This document shows, in pieces, positions 31,763 through 39,789 of a DNA stretch of 64,000 bases; position 1 is the stretch's first letter; the number at the start of each line of letters is the position of its first letter. A model generated the notes under the pieces. That model was not told the origin of the DNA and made no database searches. It saw only the letters and a list, made by a program, of their open reading frames with translations. The position numbers and the translations under genes were made by a program. Source of the stretch: Flavihumibacter fluminis (GTDB lineage: Bacteria; Bacteroidota; Bacteroidia; Chitinophagales; Chitinophagaceae); the NCBI RefSeq assembly GCF_021491375.1, contig NZ_JAKEVY010000003.1:855635-919634 (forward strand). The letters run 5' to 3'.

Positions 31763-31830
31763 GTCAGATGTGAGACGTGAGACGTGAGAAGGGAAGAAGG
31801 GTGAATGGAGGAGGGAGAAGGGAAGATGGA
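31763..31830. repeat. Heptamer array with purine-rich tail
   Basis: Four 7-bp units (GTCAGAT, GTGAGAC, GTGAGAC, GTGAGAA) are followed by a GGGAAGAAGGGTGAATGGAG-type purine run. The array lies between the divergent gyrB and AraC genes. It belongs to the same family as those at 18108 and 32867/33396, but no gene sits beside it. Confidence 0.75.
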
Positions 31831-31884
31831 AGAAGGCGCGCGGGTCCAGAAATGACAGAGGCATGACAGGTGGAGGGGGGATTG

Positions 31885-32865
31885 ATGGCGGACCATTTAC
31901 CTGAACTTGCCTATTTTTGCCTGTTGATGTTTCAGTCTCCTGATATATTATCCATAGCCCGGAAAGCGCCGGTGATGTACAATGAGTTGGAACTCCTTTA
32001 CCAGAAGGAGCAGCAGATTCCGGGTTCGGTTCATTATACCATCCACCGGTATCGTAAAAACAGTGCCTTTGAGATGGATGATACAGGTTTCCTGGTTTAT
32101 CACCGGGTGCCGGCGGATGAGAAACAGAATTACCTTGAGTTACGCTTTTGTATTGCTGGTAATATGTATTGCCGTCAGTATCAGACTGAGTGCGATAGCT
32201 GCCGGGTTACCCAAACCCCTGCCTGTGAGCATCGCACCCCTAGTGTGGATGTGATGAGTTTTGTATTCAGTCCGGCTCATTTATCGCAGTTTGTTGGCTC
32301 CGGCAACATGAATTCCCTGCAGGATGATATCATCCGGTTTCGCCATCGCACTACCTTTTCCAAGGCCTTGTCACTTTGCAGCCGGACACGCTCAGTATTG
32401 GAAACCCTGTTGAATCACCAGTACAATGGTTCGATGGAGAATATCTTCATCAATGCACAGATGCAGATGTTGTTGTTGTTCAGCCTGGATTGTATGGTGG
32501 GAGAGAAGGAAGAGATTGCTTTCTCCTGCAAGTTCCTGGCTAATGACAATGACCGGGTGAAAATTGAAAAAGCACGCGAACTATTACTCCAGCATATTGG
32601 TGAACCAATCACCATTAAAGAACTCAGCAAGAAAGTCGCCATTAATGAATGTTACCTGAAAAAGGGCTTCAAGGAAATGTATGGCACTACGGTTTTTGAT
32701 TTCTACCAGAGCCAGCGCATGGAGCATGCCCGCTATCTGCTCTACGAAAAAGGCCTCAGTGTTACAGAGGTTTCCATGATGCTCGGATATTCCTCCATCT
32801 CGCATTTTTCAACAGCGTTTAAGAAGCATACGGGGATAAAACCTTGCGAACTATTACTCCATTGA
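31885..32865 (+). CDS. AraC-family transcriptional regulator
   Basis: I use the ATG at 31885, preceded by the G-rich GGAGGGGGG; a GTG at 31870 and an ATG at 31927 are alternatives. The N-terminal domain of about 200 residues contains an unusual Cys cluster (MYCRQYQTECDSCRVTQTPACEH) that could bind metal or sense redox. The C-terminal 100 residues are the two-helix-turn-helix AraC domain (IKELSKKVAINECYLKKGFKEMYG, SVTEVSMMLGYSSISHFSTAFKKHTG). It is probably an activator; the target is unknown. The stop codon abuts the heptamer array at 32867. Confidence 0.9.
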   Translation: MADHLPELAYFCLLMFQSPDILSIARKAPVMYNELELLYQKEQQIPGSVHYTIHRYRKNSAFEMDDTGFLVYHRVPADEKQNYLELRFCIAGNMYCRQYQTECDSCRVTQTPACEHRTPSVDVMSFVFSPAHLSQFVGSGNMNSLQDDIIRFRHRTTFSKALSLCSRTRSVLETLLNHQYNGSMENIFINAQMQMLLLFSLDCMVGEKEEIAFSCKFLANDNDRVKIEKARELLLQHIGEPITIKELSKKVAINECYLKKGFKEMYGTTVFDFYQSQRMEHARYLLYEKGLSVTEVSMMLGYSSISHFSTAFKKHTGIKPCELLLH

Positions 32866-32866
32866 G

Positions 32867-32915
32867 GTGAGACGTCAGACGTCAGATGTGAGAAGTGAGA
32901 AGTGAGAAGTGAGAC
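32867..32915 (+). repeat. Left heptamer array of the S23-gene unit
   Basis: Seven uninterrupted 7-bp units of the GTGAGAC/GTCAGAC family begin one base after the AraC TGA stop and end a few bases before the TAA stop of the S23 gene. Confidence 0.85.
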
Positions 32916-32917
32916 GA

Positions 32918-33286
32918 TTAGGCTGATGACTCGGATTGTTTAATTAAGTTTGAGAGAAGGGCAAAACAATGATTCATCAGGCCGGAGATGGTTGAATTCG
33001 ATACTGCATCAAAATAACCCAGGTGATAGCTTATTTCGAGGGCGGCATCTACTTCGATTAAAGATGCTCTGGCAATTTCAAAAAACCGAATTCTTTCTTT
33101 GGCTGTTTTTCTTCCGGCGCCTTCTGCAATATTTAGAAAAACAGAAACTGCTGCTCTCCGAATTTGTTGTGTAATTCCAAATTTTTCAACTTCAGGAAAT
33201 AATCTGGTGATTTTATAACATTCTATTGCACAATCTCGGGCAATTTGAAAGACAGTAAGCTTTTGATGTTTTAGTTCTAATAACAT
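32918..33286 (-). CDS. Four-helix-bundle protein, S23 / 23S rRNA intervening-sequence family
   Basis: I choose the ATG at 33286 (MLLELKHQKLTVFQIARDC), giving 122 residues, the usual size. A longer frame from a GTG at 33361 would begin with residues coded by the heptamer array itself. The family signature is IRRAAVSVFLNIAEGAGRKT followed by RFFEIARASLIEVDAALEIS. Relatives occur in 23S rRNA intervening sequences and include Avd of diversity-generating retroelements; they form pentameric, positively charged barrels that bind nucleic acid. The gene is enclosed by inverted heptamer arrays. A perfect 11-bp hairpin lies one base upstream of the start codon. Confidence 0.88.
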   Translation of the reverse strand: MLLELKHQKLTVFQIARDCAIECYKITRLFPEVEKFGITQQIRRAAVSVFLNIAEGAGRKTAKERIRFFEIARASLIEVDAALEISYHLGYFDAVSNSTISGLMNHCFALLSNLIKQSESSA

Positions 33287-33287
33287 A

Positions 33288-33319
33288 GCCCCATATTTCC
33301 TGTAAAGAAAATATGGGGC
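33288..33319 (-). promoter_or_regulatory. Perfect hairpin directly upstream of the S23 start codon
   Basis: GCCCCATATTT (33288-33298) and AAATATGGGGC (33309-33319) pair perfectly around a 10-base loop. In the minus-strand mRNA the helix ends one base before the AUG at 33286, so it would cover the ribosome landing zone. This could control translation or be a protein-binding structure. Confidence 0.6.
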
Positions 33320-33347
33320 CATTGATTTTAGTAGAGTGTTTTCACCC

Positions 33348-33396
33348 TTCTCACGTCTCACTTCTCACGTTTGACGTCTGACGTCTCACTTCTCAC
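33348..33396 (-). repeat. Right heptamer array of the S23-gene unit
   Basis: Seven 7-bp units in the opposite orientation to the left array. Its outer edge supplies the last codons and the TGA stop of the ferritin gene (Gly-Glu-Lys-stop). Confidence 0.85.
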
Positions 33397-33889
33397 CTCC
33401 CCTATATGCCATTATATCCCTGTCAAACAAATACAACCCACTCTTGTCCTCGCCAATCAGTTCTAATTTTTCGTTGAGTGTACGGGCGGTACGTTCTTCT
33501 TCCATCTGTTCGGTTACATACCACTGTAAGAAATTGTGGGTGGCGTAATCTTTTTCGGAGAGGGAAAGATGTACGATATCGTTGATGCTGTTGCTGACTT
33601 TGATTTCGTGTTTGAGAAATTCGGCAAACGCAGATTGCAAACTGCGGAAGGTCAGGATGGGTTGCTCTAATGGGGGTACCATCGCGAAGCCCCCGCGTTC
33701 ATTGATAAAGCCCATGAGTTTCAGCATGTGCATTCTTTCTTCGTCTGCTTGTTTGTAAAAGAAGGCGGCAACACCTTGTAGTCCTGGTTGAATATCAGCC
33801 CAGGAAGCCATTGCCAAATAGGCTTGTGAGGATTCGGCTTCCATTTGCACTTGTTTGTTCAGGGCATCCTGCATGGTCTTTGAGAGCAT
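33386..33889 (-). CDS. Ferritin (non-haem iron storage)
   Basis: This 167-residue protein is a four-helix ferritin. Ferroxidase-site residues are visible in MEAESSQAYLAMASW (Glu17), KQADEERMHMLKLM (Glu50 and His53 region) and EEERTARTLNEKLELIG. It oxidises Fe2+ and stores it inside a 24-mer shell in the cytoplasm. The final residues YRGGEK are odd for the family: they and the stop codon are encoded by the heptamer array of the neighbouring unit, which suggests the array joined or replaced the original 3' end. AnmK lies upstream on the same strand. Confidence 0.95.
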   Translation of the reverse strand: MLSKTMQDALNKQVQMEAESSQAYLAMASWADIQPGLQGVAAFFYKQADEERMHMLKLMGFINERGGFAMVPPLEQPILTFRSLQSAFAEFLKHEIKVSNSINDIVHLSLSEKDYATHNFLQWYVTEQMEEERTARTLNEKLELIGEDKSGLYLFDRDIMAYRGGEK

Positions 33890-33922
33890 AAAACTATTTT
33901 TCTGGAAGATACAAAATCAGCC

Positions 33923-35125
33923 TCATCCCGGGAAACTCAATTTGCCCATCGATACGGTTGGAATACCATTTCGACCTTCCCCAAAATTCACCCGGCCACC
34001 TGTTAGCCATTCATTTGCCAACACCGCAAACAGGACAGCTTCTTTGGCATCGGGATCAATGCCCAGTGCATTGGTATCTGTAAATTGTATACCGGGAAGT
34101 AAATCGCGCAGATTGTCCATCAACACCGGGTTGTGCATGCCGCCGCCACTTACATAAAATTGAAAGTTGGAGGGCGCATCGATTTGTGATTTCACTGCCT
34201 GGGCTATACCTTCCGCCGAAAACCGGTTTAAGGTTGCCATGGTATCCGCTTCTGAAATTGCAGTGATGCCAGCCTTTCTTTTGGCAGCATCCAGGTAAGC
34301 CAGATTGAACAATTCCGGTCCGGTTGTTTTAGGAAAGGGTTGTTCAAAAAAAGGATGATCCAGTAATGCCTGCAGGAGTTTTTCGTTTATTCGTCCCTGT
34401 GAGGCGAGCTCACCATTGGCATCGTAATAGGTACCCGGACGCACTTTCTGTATATACGCATCCATCAGGGTATTGCCTGTTCCGGTATCAGAACAAAAAA
34501 CGCGGTCGGGATTCAAGTCGCCCGGTAAAAAAGTGAAATTGGCTATGCCTCCAATATTCAGCAAGATCCTGTTCTCCCCGGCTTTGGAAAAAATCAGGTA
34601 ATCGCCATAGGCAGCCAGTGGCGCCCCCTCACCTCCTCCGGCAATATGTTTTTGGCGGAAATCGCTGATCGTGATAATGCCGGTTTTCACTGCCAGGTGA
34701 TCACCATCGCCCAGCTGCAGAGTACCATTACCAAATTTCTCGATCCGGTGTAAGGATTTGGGTGCATGAAAGATAGTTTGACCATGACTCGCAACGATGT
34801 CGATCTCTTCGGGTGAAATCCCCCATTTTTTTAATGCCTGGCCAATCAGCGCTGCATGCTGTTCAGCAATCCAGCCATTCAGCAGACAGAGTTTTTGCAG
34901 ATCCACCTGGGATTTTGAAAATACCGAAGCAATTTCTTCTTTGAATTCCGCTCCATAGGGTAGAGTGATGAACTGCTCTAACCGGATCTCAGTATCCATT
35001 CCATTCCCCCTGAACCGGCACAGGGCGATGTCCAACCCATCTACAGAAGTGCCTGACATGAGCCCGATGATCCTCCTTTCCGGACGGGAAGCAATCCGGT
35101 ACAACTTATCTAAATACTGATTCAT
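33923..35125 (-). CDS. anmK: Anhydro-N-acetylmuramic acid kinase
   Basis: This 400-residue protein carries the AnmK signatures RIIGLMSGTSVDGLDIALCR (ATP-binding start), DIVASHGQTIFHAP, RILLNIGGIANFTFLPG and VFCSDTGTGNTLMDAYIQ. The enzyme opens the 1,6-anhydro ring of anhMurNAc and phosphorylates it to MurNAc-6-phosphate, a cytoplasmic step in recycling of cell-wall muropeptides. It is divergent from murQ, the next enzyme of the pathway, with 126 bp between the start codons. That layout suggests shared regulation. Confidence 0.97.
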   Translation of the reverse strand: MNQYLDKLYRIASRPERRIIGLMSGTSVDGLDIALCRFRGNGMDTEIRLEQFITLPYGAEFKEEIASVFSKSQVDLQKLCLLNGWIAEQHAALIGQALKKWGISPEEIDIVASHGQTIFHAPKSLHRIEKFGNGTLQLGDGDHLAVKTGIITISDFRQKHIAGGGEGAPLAAYGDYLIFSKAGENRILLNIGGIANFTFLPGDLNPDRVFCSDTGTGNTLMDAYIQKVRPGTYYDANGELASQGRINEKLLQALLDHPFFEQPFPKTTGPELFNLAYLDAAKRKAGITAISEADTMATLNRFSAEGIAQAVKSQIDAPSNFQFYVSGGGMHNPVLMDNLRDLLPGIQFTDTNALGIDPDAKEAVLFAVLANEWLTGGRVNFGEGRNGIPTVSMGKLSFPG

Positions 35126-35251
35126 AAGCAGAAATTTAGCGGTTAAAAAGCCTGTTTTTGCGGAAATATTCTTGAATATACGTAAGTTTATGCAATTATA
35201 TGCAGGTATATGCGGTTATCTTCTGCGTTGCCTGAGTTTAACTTCAACAGC

Positions 35252-36073
35252 ATGGCATACCAACGAATTACAGAAGAAGCATCCAACTACCGGCATCTCG
35301 AGACCTGGAGTATGGGAGAGATCCTGCGTACCATAAATAAAGAAGACAAATCAGTACCGGACGCAATTGAACAAGTGATTCCCTCCATCGAGGCATTTGT
35401 AGAGGCAACGAGTGATCGCATGCTGGCAGGTGGCCGCCTGTTTTATGTCGGAGCAGGTACCTCCGGGCGCCTCGGCATTCTGGATGCAGCTGAATGTCCA
35501 CCTACTTTTGGAGTGCCACCCACCCTGATCATTGGTGTAATTGCCGGTGGCAGCAAAGCCATCCAGCAGGCAGTTGAAAATGCAGAGGATGATACCGAAC
35601 AGGCCTGGCTCGACCTGGCCCCCTATAAGCCAACTGAAAGGGACACCATCCTGGGAATCGCAGCAAGTGGTTCTACCCCCTATGTCATTGGCGCCCTGAA
35701 AAAAGCCAGGGAATTGGGCTTGCTGACCGGCAGCCTGAGTTGCAATCCCGATAGTCCCATTAGCGCCTGGGCAGATTATCCCATCGAATGTGTAGTAGGA
35801 CCAGAATTTCTCACCGGCAGCACACGTATGAAAAGTGGAACCGCGCAAAAACTGATCCTGAATATGATTTCCACTTCCTTAATGATTGCACTCGGCCGGG
35901 TGGAAGACAACAAAATGGTGAACATGCAACTGACCAATCAGAAACTGATCGATCGCGGCACCAAAATGATCATGGAGAAAACCGGCCTCACAGAATACGA
36001 GCAGGCAAAGCGTGCCCTGTTAAAGTATGGTTCAGTAAAAAACGCAATGCAATCTATTAGTATCGATATTTGA
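35252..36073 (+). CDS. murQ: N-acetylmuramic acid 6-phosphate etherase
   Basis: I prefer the ATG at 35252 (MAYQRITEEASNYRHLETWS), which matches family N-termini and gives 273 residues; 35210 would add 14 unlikely residues. The SIS domain contains LFYVGAGTSGRLGILDAAECPPTFG and GPEFLTGSTRMKSGTAQKL. MurQ cleaves the lactyl ether of MurNAc-6-phosphate to GlcNAc-6-phosphate and D-lactate. It follows AnmK in the pathway. It is followed after 17 bp by a putative D-lactate-type dehydrogenase, which could use the D-lactate released. Confidence 0.96.
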   Translation: MAYQRITEEASNYRHLETWSMGEILRTINKEDKSVPDAIEQVIPSIEAFVEATSDRMLAGGRLFYVGAGTSGRLGILDAAECPPTFGVPPTLIIGVIAGGSKAIQQAVENAEDDTEQAWLDLAPYKPTERDTILGIAASGSTPYVIGALKKARELGLLTGSLSCNPDSPISAWADYPIECVVGPEFLTGSTRMKSGTAQKLILNMISTSLMIALGRVEDNKMVNMQLTNQKLIDRGTKMIMEKTGLTEYEQAKRALLKYGSVKNAMQSISIDI

Positions 36074-36090
36074 TTTCAAACGCTGTCATC

Positions 36091-39039
36091 ATGCAACCGG
36101 CCAGTCCGCACTATTCTTTCAACACCTTACAGGCTTCCTTGTCGGGCGATCTGTATTTTGATGATTCCTCCGAACACCGCGCGGTACGAATGGCTTATGC
36201 AACTGATGCATCCGTGTACCAGGAATTGCCAATTGCGGTTGCCCTTCCCCGTGAGGAAGCCGACCTGGTGAAGCTGGTGAGTTTTTGCCGGGATACGGAA
36301 TTGCCTATGATACCCCGAACAGCAGGTACTTCCTTAGCCGGACAAGTTGTTGGAAATGGATTGGTGATTGACTTATCGCGCTACATGAATGCCCTGCTGG
36401 AAGTAAACAAGGAAGAAAAATGGGTACGCGTGCAGCCAGGCATCGAACGCGATGTGCTGAATGAATTGCTCCTGCCGTATGGATTGTTTTTTGGTCCCGA
36501 GACTTCCACCTCTAACCGGGCTATGATTGGGGGTATGATTGGTAACAATTCCTGCGGCTTGCATTCTATGGTTTGGGGCGCTACGCGCGATCATGTACTG
36601 GAAGTAAAAGTCATTCTTTCCAATGGGGAAGAGGCGGTTGTGGGAGCATTGGATGCAGCGGGACTCGAATCAAAACTTACTAAGCCCGGGCTGGAAGGAG
36701 ATATCTACCGAGCTATGCACCAGTTGTTGGGGGATGAGATCAACCAGGCTGCTATTAAAGAAGGTTATCCCGATCAAAAAGTAGTGCGCAGAAATTCAGG
36801 GTATGCACTGGATGCTTTGCTGGATGCGGAACCCTATGGCGGATCAGCTTCGTTTAACCTTTGCCGTTTGATTGCAGGATCAGAAGGCACGCTCGCGATG
36901 ATCTCCGAGGCCAAACTTAACTTACTTGAATTACCACCAACAGAGAAGGGATTGGTTTGTGTGCATTGCAGCAGTTTGAAAGAATCGCTCCTTGTAAACC
37001 TGGTTGCGATTAAACATGGCTGTTATGCCAGTGAACTGGTGGATGATGTGATATTGAGCTTCACCAAAAATCACCGCGAGCAACAGAAGAACCGGTTCTT
37101 CATTGAAGGGGATCCTGCTGCGCTATTGATGATCGAATTCATGGAGCAGGAAGTGGAGCAGATGCAGGCAAAAGCAGTGGCATTTATAGATGAATTGAAA
37201 TCCTTGCAACTGGGATATGCGTATCCGCTATTAACGGGATCATCTATTAATAAAGCATGGGAGTTGCGCAAAGCGGGACTAGGATTACTTCGCAATATCC
37301 AGGGGGATGCACAACCGGTGAACCTGATTGAAGATTGTGCCGTAGCGCCGGAGGATTTACCTCATTATATTGAAGACCTGCAGGATTTGCTGCGCTCCAT
37401 GAATTTGAAAGCATCATACTATGCGCATGCAGGAGCAGGTGAATTGCATGTGGAGCCTTTGATCAATCTGAAATCAGAGGAGGGGAGGATACAGTTCCGG
37501 GAATTGTTGGCGCGTACTGCAGCCATCGTTAAGAAATACAAGGGATCCTTAAGTGGTGAACATGGGGATGGCCGGTTGAGAGGGGAGTTTATTCCCTTTA
37601 TGATGGGCGATCGCTGTTATGAATTGTGTAAGGAAACTAAAAAAATATTTGATCCGAAGCAGTTGTTCAATCCGGGTAAAATCACTGACGCACCTCCCAT
37701 GGATGCAGCTTTCCGGATGCCAGCAAAACCGGCCGCAACCAAAGTAGCAACGCATTTTAATTTCGACCGGGAGGGAGGTATACTTGCCTTAGCAGAGAAA
37801 TGTTCCGGATCTGGCGACTGCCGGAAAACGCATCGGGCAGGAGGTACCATGTGCCCGAGTTATATGGCCACAAGATTTGAAAAAGATACCACTCGGGCCA
37901 GGGCCAATGTACTACGCCAATTTCTAACTACAGATACCAGTGCCAAGGCCTTTGATCACGAAGAAATTCATGCAGCGATGGACTTGTGTTTATCCTGCAA
38001 GGGATGTAAAGCGGAGTGTCCGTCCAGTGTGGATGTTTCCAAACTGAAAGCCGAATTTCTGCAACAGTATTATGAACTGCATGGGGTACCACTGAAAGCG
38101 CGATTGATAGGAGAGTTCCCGGCATTAACGGCATTGGCGAGTAAGTTTCCGGGGGTGTACAACTGGTCCATGAAGCAGGGGATATTCAGTAAATCGCTTA
38201 AGAAAATCCTGCATATGTCGGAGCATAGAGAGTTGCCCGCATTATATAAGTTTACGTTGAAAGAATGGGCAGGGAAGAGGGGGACAAAGGAAGCAAAGGA
38301 GACAGGGAGACGGGTCTATTTCTTCTGTGATGAGTTTACGAATTACAATGATGTAGAAACTGGCATCAAGTGTATTGAATTACTGGAGCGCCTGGGATAT
38401 GAGGTGATCCTTCCGAAGCATATTGAAAGTGGGCGCACGCATTTATCAAAGGGACTGGTAAAACGGGCAAAGGAAATTGCAACAAAGAATGTACAGTTGC
38501 TGGAGCCGATACTGGCGGATGAATATCCAATCATTGGGTTGGAGCCATCGGCAATTTTGAGCTTTCGCGATGAGTACCTGGACCTGGTACCAGCGTCCTT
38601 ATTGGAGCAGGCCAAAAAGCTGGCTGCCAAATCATTCCTGGTAGAAGAGTTCCTGGCAAAGGAAGCTGCGAGCGGCAGGATTGGTCCGGCTCAATTCCAT
38701 TCGGATAAAAAAGAAATCATCGTACACGGGCATTGTCATCAGAAAGCATTGTCTTCTGTGTCTTATGTGATGGAGATCTTATCGATTCCTGCGAATTATG
38801 TAGCCACCGCGGTGAATTCGGGCTGTTGTGGTATGGCAGGATCCTTTGGCTATGATAAGGAGCATTATGAAGTCTCCATGCAAATCGGGGAGCTGGTCTT
38901 ATTTCCAGCGGTACGCAAGCAGTCTGCCAACACCTTGATAGCAGCCTCGGGAACCAGTTGCCGGCACCAGATCAAAGATGGCACCGGTCGGGTGGCGATG
39001 CATCCGGTGGAGATATTGTATGATGCGTTGGTAAAGTAA
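36091..39039 (+). CDS. FAD-linked oxidase / Fe-S protein fusion, YdiJ-like (D-2-hydroxyacid or D-lactate dehydrogenase)
   Basis: This protein of about 982 residues (ATG at 36091 preferred over a TTG at 36070) joins three modules. An FAD-binding PCMH domain has MIPRTAGTSLAGQVVGNGLVID and FGPETSTSNRAMIGGMIGNNSCG. The FAD-oxidase C domain ends GSLSGEHGDGRLRG. The Fe-S part has two clusters (CSGSGDCRKTHRAGGTMCPS; CLSCKGCKAECPSSVD) and CCG domains (VHGHCHQKAL ... VNSGCCGMAGSFGY). Such fusions oxidise D-2-hydroxyacids to 2-oxoacids and feed electrons to quinone. Position right after murQ points to D-lactate as substrate, which is inference. Confidence 0.88.
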   Translation: MQPASPHYSFNTLQASLSGDLYFDDSSEHRAVRMAYATDASVYQELPIAVALPREEADLVKLVSFCRDTELPMIPRTAGTSLAGQVVGNGLVIDLSRYMNALLEVNKEEKWVRVQPGIERDVLNELLLPYGLFFGPETSTSNRAMIGGMIGNNSCGLHSMVWGATRDHVLEVKVILSNGEEAVVGALDAAGLESKLTKPGLEGDIYRAMHQLLGDEINQAAIKEGYPDQKVVRRNSGYALDALLDAEPYGGSASFNLCRLIAGSEGTLAMISEAKLNLLELPPTEKGLVCVHCSSLKESLLVNLVAIKHGCYASELVDDVILSFTKNHREQQKNRFFIEGDPAALLMIEFMEQEVEQMQAKAVAFIDELKSLQLGYAYPLLTGSSINKAWELRKAGLGLLRNIQGDAQPVNLIEDCAVAPEDLPHYIEDLQDLLRSMNLKASYYAHAGAGELHVEPLINLKSEEGRIQFRELLARTAAIVKKYKGSLSGEHGDGRLRGEFIPFMMGDRCYELCKETKKIFDPKQLFNPGKITDAPPMDAAFRMPAKPAATKVATHFNFDREGGILALAEKCSGSGDCRKTHRAGGTMCPSYMATRFEKDTTRARANVLRQFLTTDTSAKAFDHEEIHAAMDLCLSCKGCKAECPSSVDVSKLKAEFLQQYYELHGVPLKARLIGEFPALTALASKFPGVYNWSMKQGIFSKSLKKILHMSEHRELPALYKFTLKEWAGKRGTKEAKETGRRVYFFCDEFTNYNDVETGIKCIELLERLGYEVILPKHIESGRTHLSKGLVKRAKEIATKNVQLLEPILADEYPIIGLEPSAILSFRDEYLDLVPASLLEQAKKLAAKSFLVEEFLAKEAASGRIGPAQFHSDKKEIIVHGHCHQKALSSVSYVMEILSIPANYVATAVNSGCCGMAGSFGYDKEHYEVSMQIGELVLFPAVRKQSANTLIAASGTSCRHQIKDGTGRVAMHPVEILYDALVK

Positions 39040-39123
39040 GATCACCAAAGCGCTTCTACAATTCAACCCCAAGAACTAATAATCCCACAACATGGTTTCC
39101 CTGGAACAGCTGGTTGATGAAAA

Positions 39124-39789
39124 TCATCTGAATTTATTGTTGTAACCCAACCTCAGATAAAATGGTATCAAAGGAGTTGTCTTAAAATCCTGAGTGATTA
39201 CTTTTCCAAAATTGAGCGTAATATCTGATTTCTTAAAAGAATATCCGGTTTGCAATCCATAAGAGAAATTACCACCTGTAGCAGGTTCATACCATCCATC
39301 TTTTACATTCTGATAGATATCTTTTTTGTATGTATCGGAATGTTTGAAATGTGTTAGAATGGCTTTATCAAAACCAACTTCACATGCCACCAGCCATTTT
39401 GGTTTATAGTAACCGAAGGTACCTTTCACCTCACTTCCAATATTCTGTAAACGAACTAAGTCGTTTTCAAATCTGCGATATATTCCATTCAAAGTTATTA
39501 TTCCTTTGAAAGTAGGTTGATTGAGCAAGACTATCTGACCACCAATTTTTGTTTTGAAATCGTCCAATAGGTTTTCTCCGGAAGCTTTTGTAAAATTCAA
39601 ACTTAAAACTATCGGAAGTTTAGTATTTAATTTATAGCCGTATCCAGCGGAATAGGATAAACTATAATCCCATGCAAAACCAGCAGTCACTATATGTTTA
39701 GAAGAATCTATTGTTTTCCAATTGATAGTTTGACCTTTTACGGTTTGAAATAAGCCCAAAGCTATGATTGTTATTATTAAAGGTTTCAT
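39124..39789 (-). CDS. Outer-membrane beta-barrel-like protein, unknown
   Basis: This 221-residue protein has a signal peptide (cleaved after TVKGQ). Its body shows alternating hydrophobic and polar residues typical of amphipathic strands (IVTAGFAWDYSLSYSAGYGYK, GIITLNGIYRRFE), ending FYLRLGYNNKFR. It is probably a small outer-membrane barrel; I recognise no family. It overlaps the hydrolase gene at 39789 by one base and is likely cotranscribed. From here to 63562 every gene is on the minus strand. Confidence 0.6.
   Translation of the reverse strand: MKPLIITIIALGLFQTVKGQTINWKTIDSSKHIVTAGFAWDYSLSYSAGYGYKLNTKLPIVLSLNFTKASGENLLDDFKTKIGGQIVLLNQPTFKGIITLNGIYRRFENDLVRLQNIGSEVKGTFGYYKPKWLVACEVGFDKAILTHFKHSDTYKKDIYQNVKDGWYEPATGGNFSYGLQTGYSFKKSDITLNFGKVITQDFKTTPLIPFYLRLGYNNKFR

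Larger units (their letters stand above)
32867..33396. mobile_element. 530-bp unit: S23/Avd-like gene bracketed by inverted heptamer arrays
   Basis: The left end (32867-32915) is seven tandem 7-mers, GTGAGAC, GTCAGAC, GTCAGAT, GTGAGAA x3, GTGAGAC. The right end (33348-33396), read on the minus strand, is GTGAGAA, GTGAGAC, GTCAGAC, GTCAAAC, GTGAGAA, GTGAGAC, GTGAGAA. The two 49-bp arrays are therefore inverted relative to each other and enclose a single four-helix-bundle gene. This looks like a small element with terminal inverted repeats. It has no transposase, so any movement would need help in trans. Mobility is inferred, not shown. Confidence 0.6.

Noticed and set aside
33287..33361. N-terminal extension of the S23 protein from a GTG at 33361
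   Set aside because: The extra residues are encoded by the heptamer array and the hairpin; the ATG at 33286 gives the family's normal length.
39092..39145. A 17-codon ORF with a clear ATG (MVSLEQLVDENHLNLLL)
   Set aside because: It is too short to support; it overlaps the 3' end of the gene at 39124 and could be a fragment of a lost gene at the core/accessory junction.
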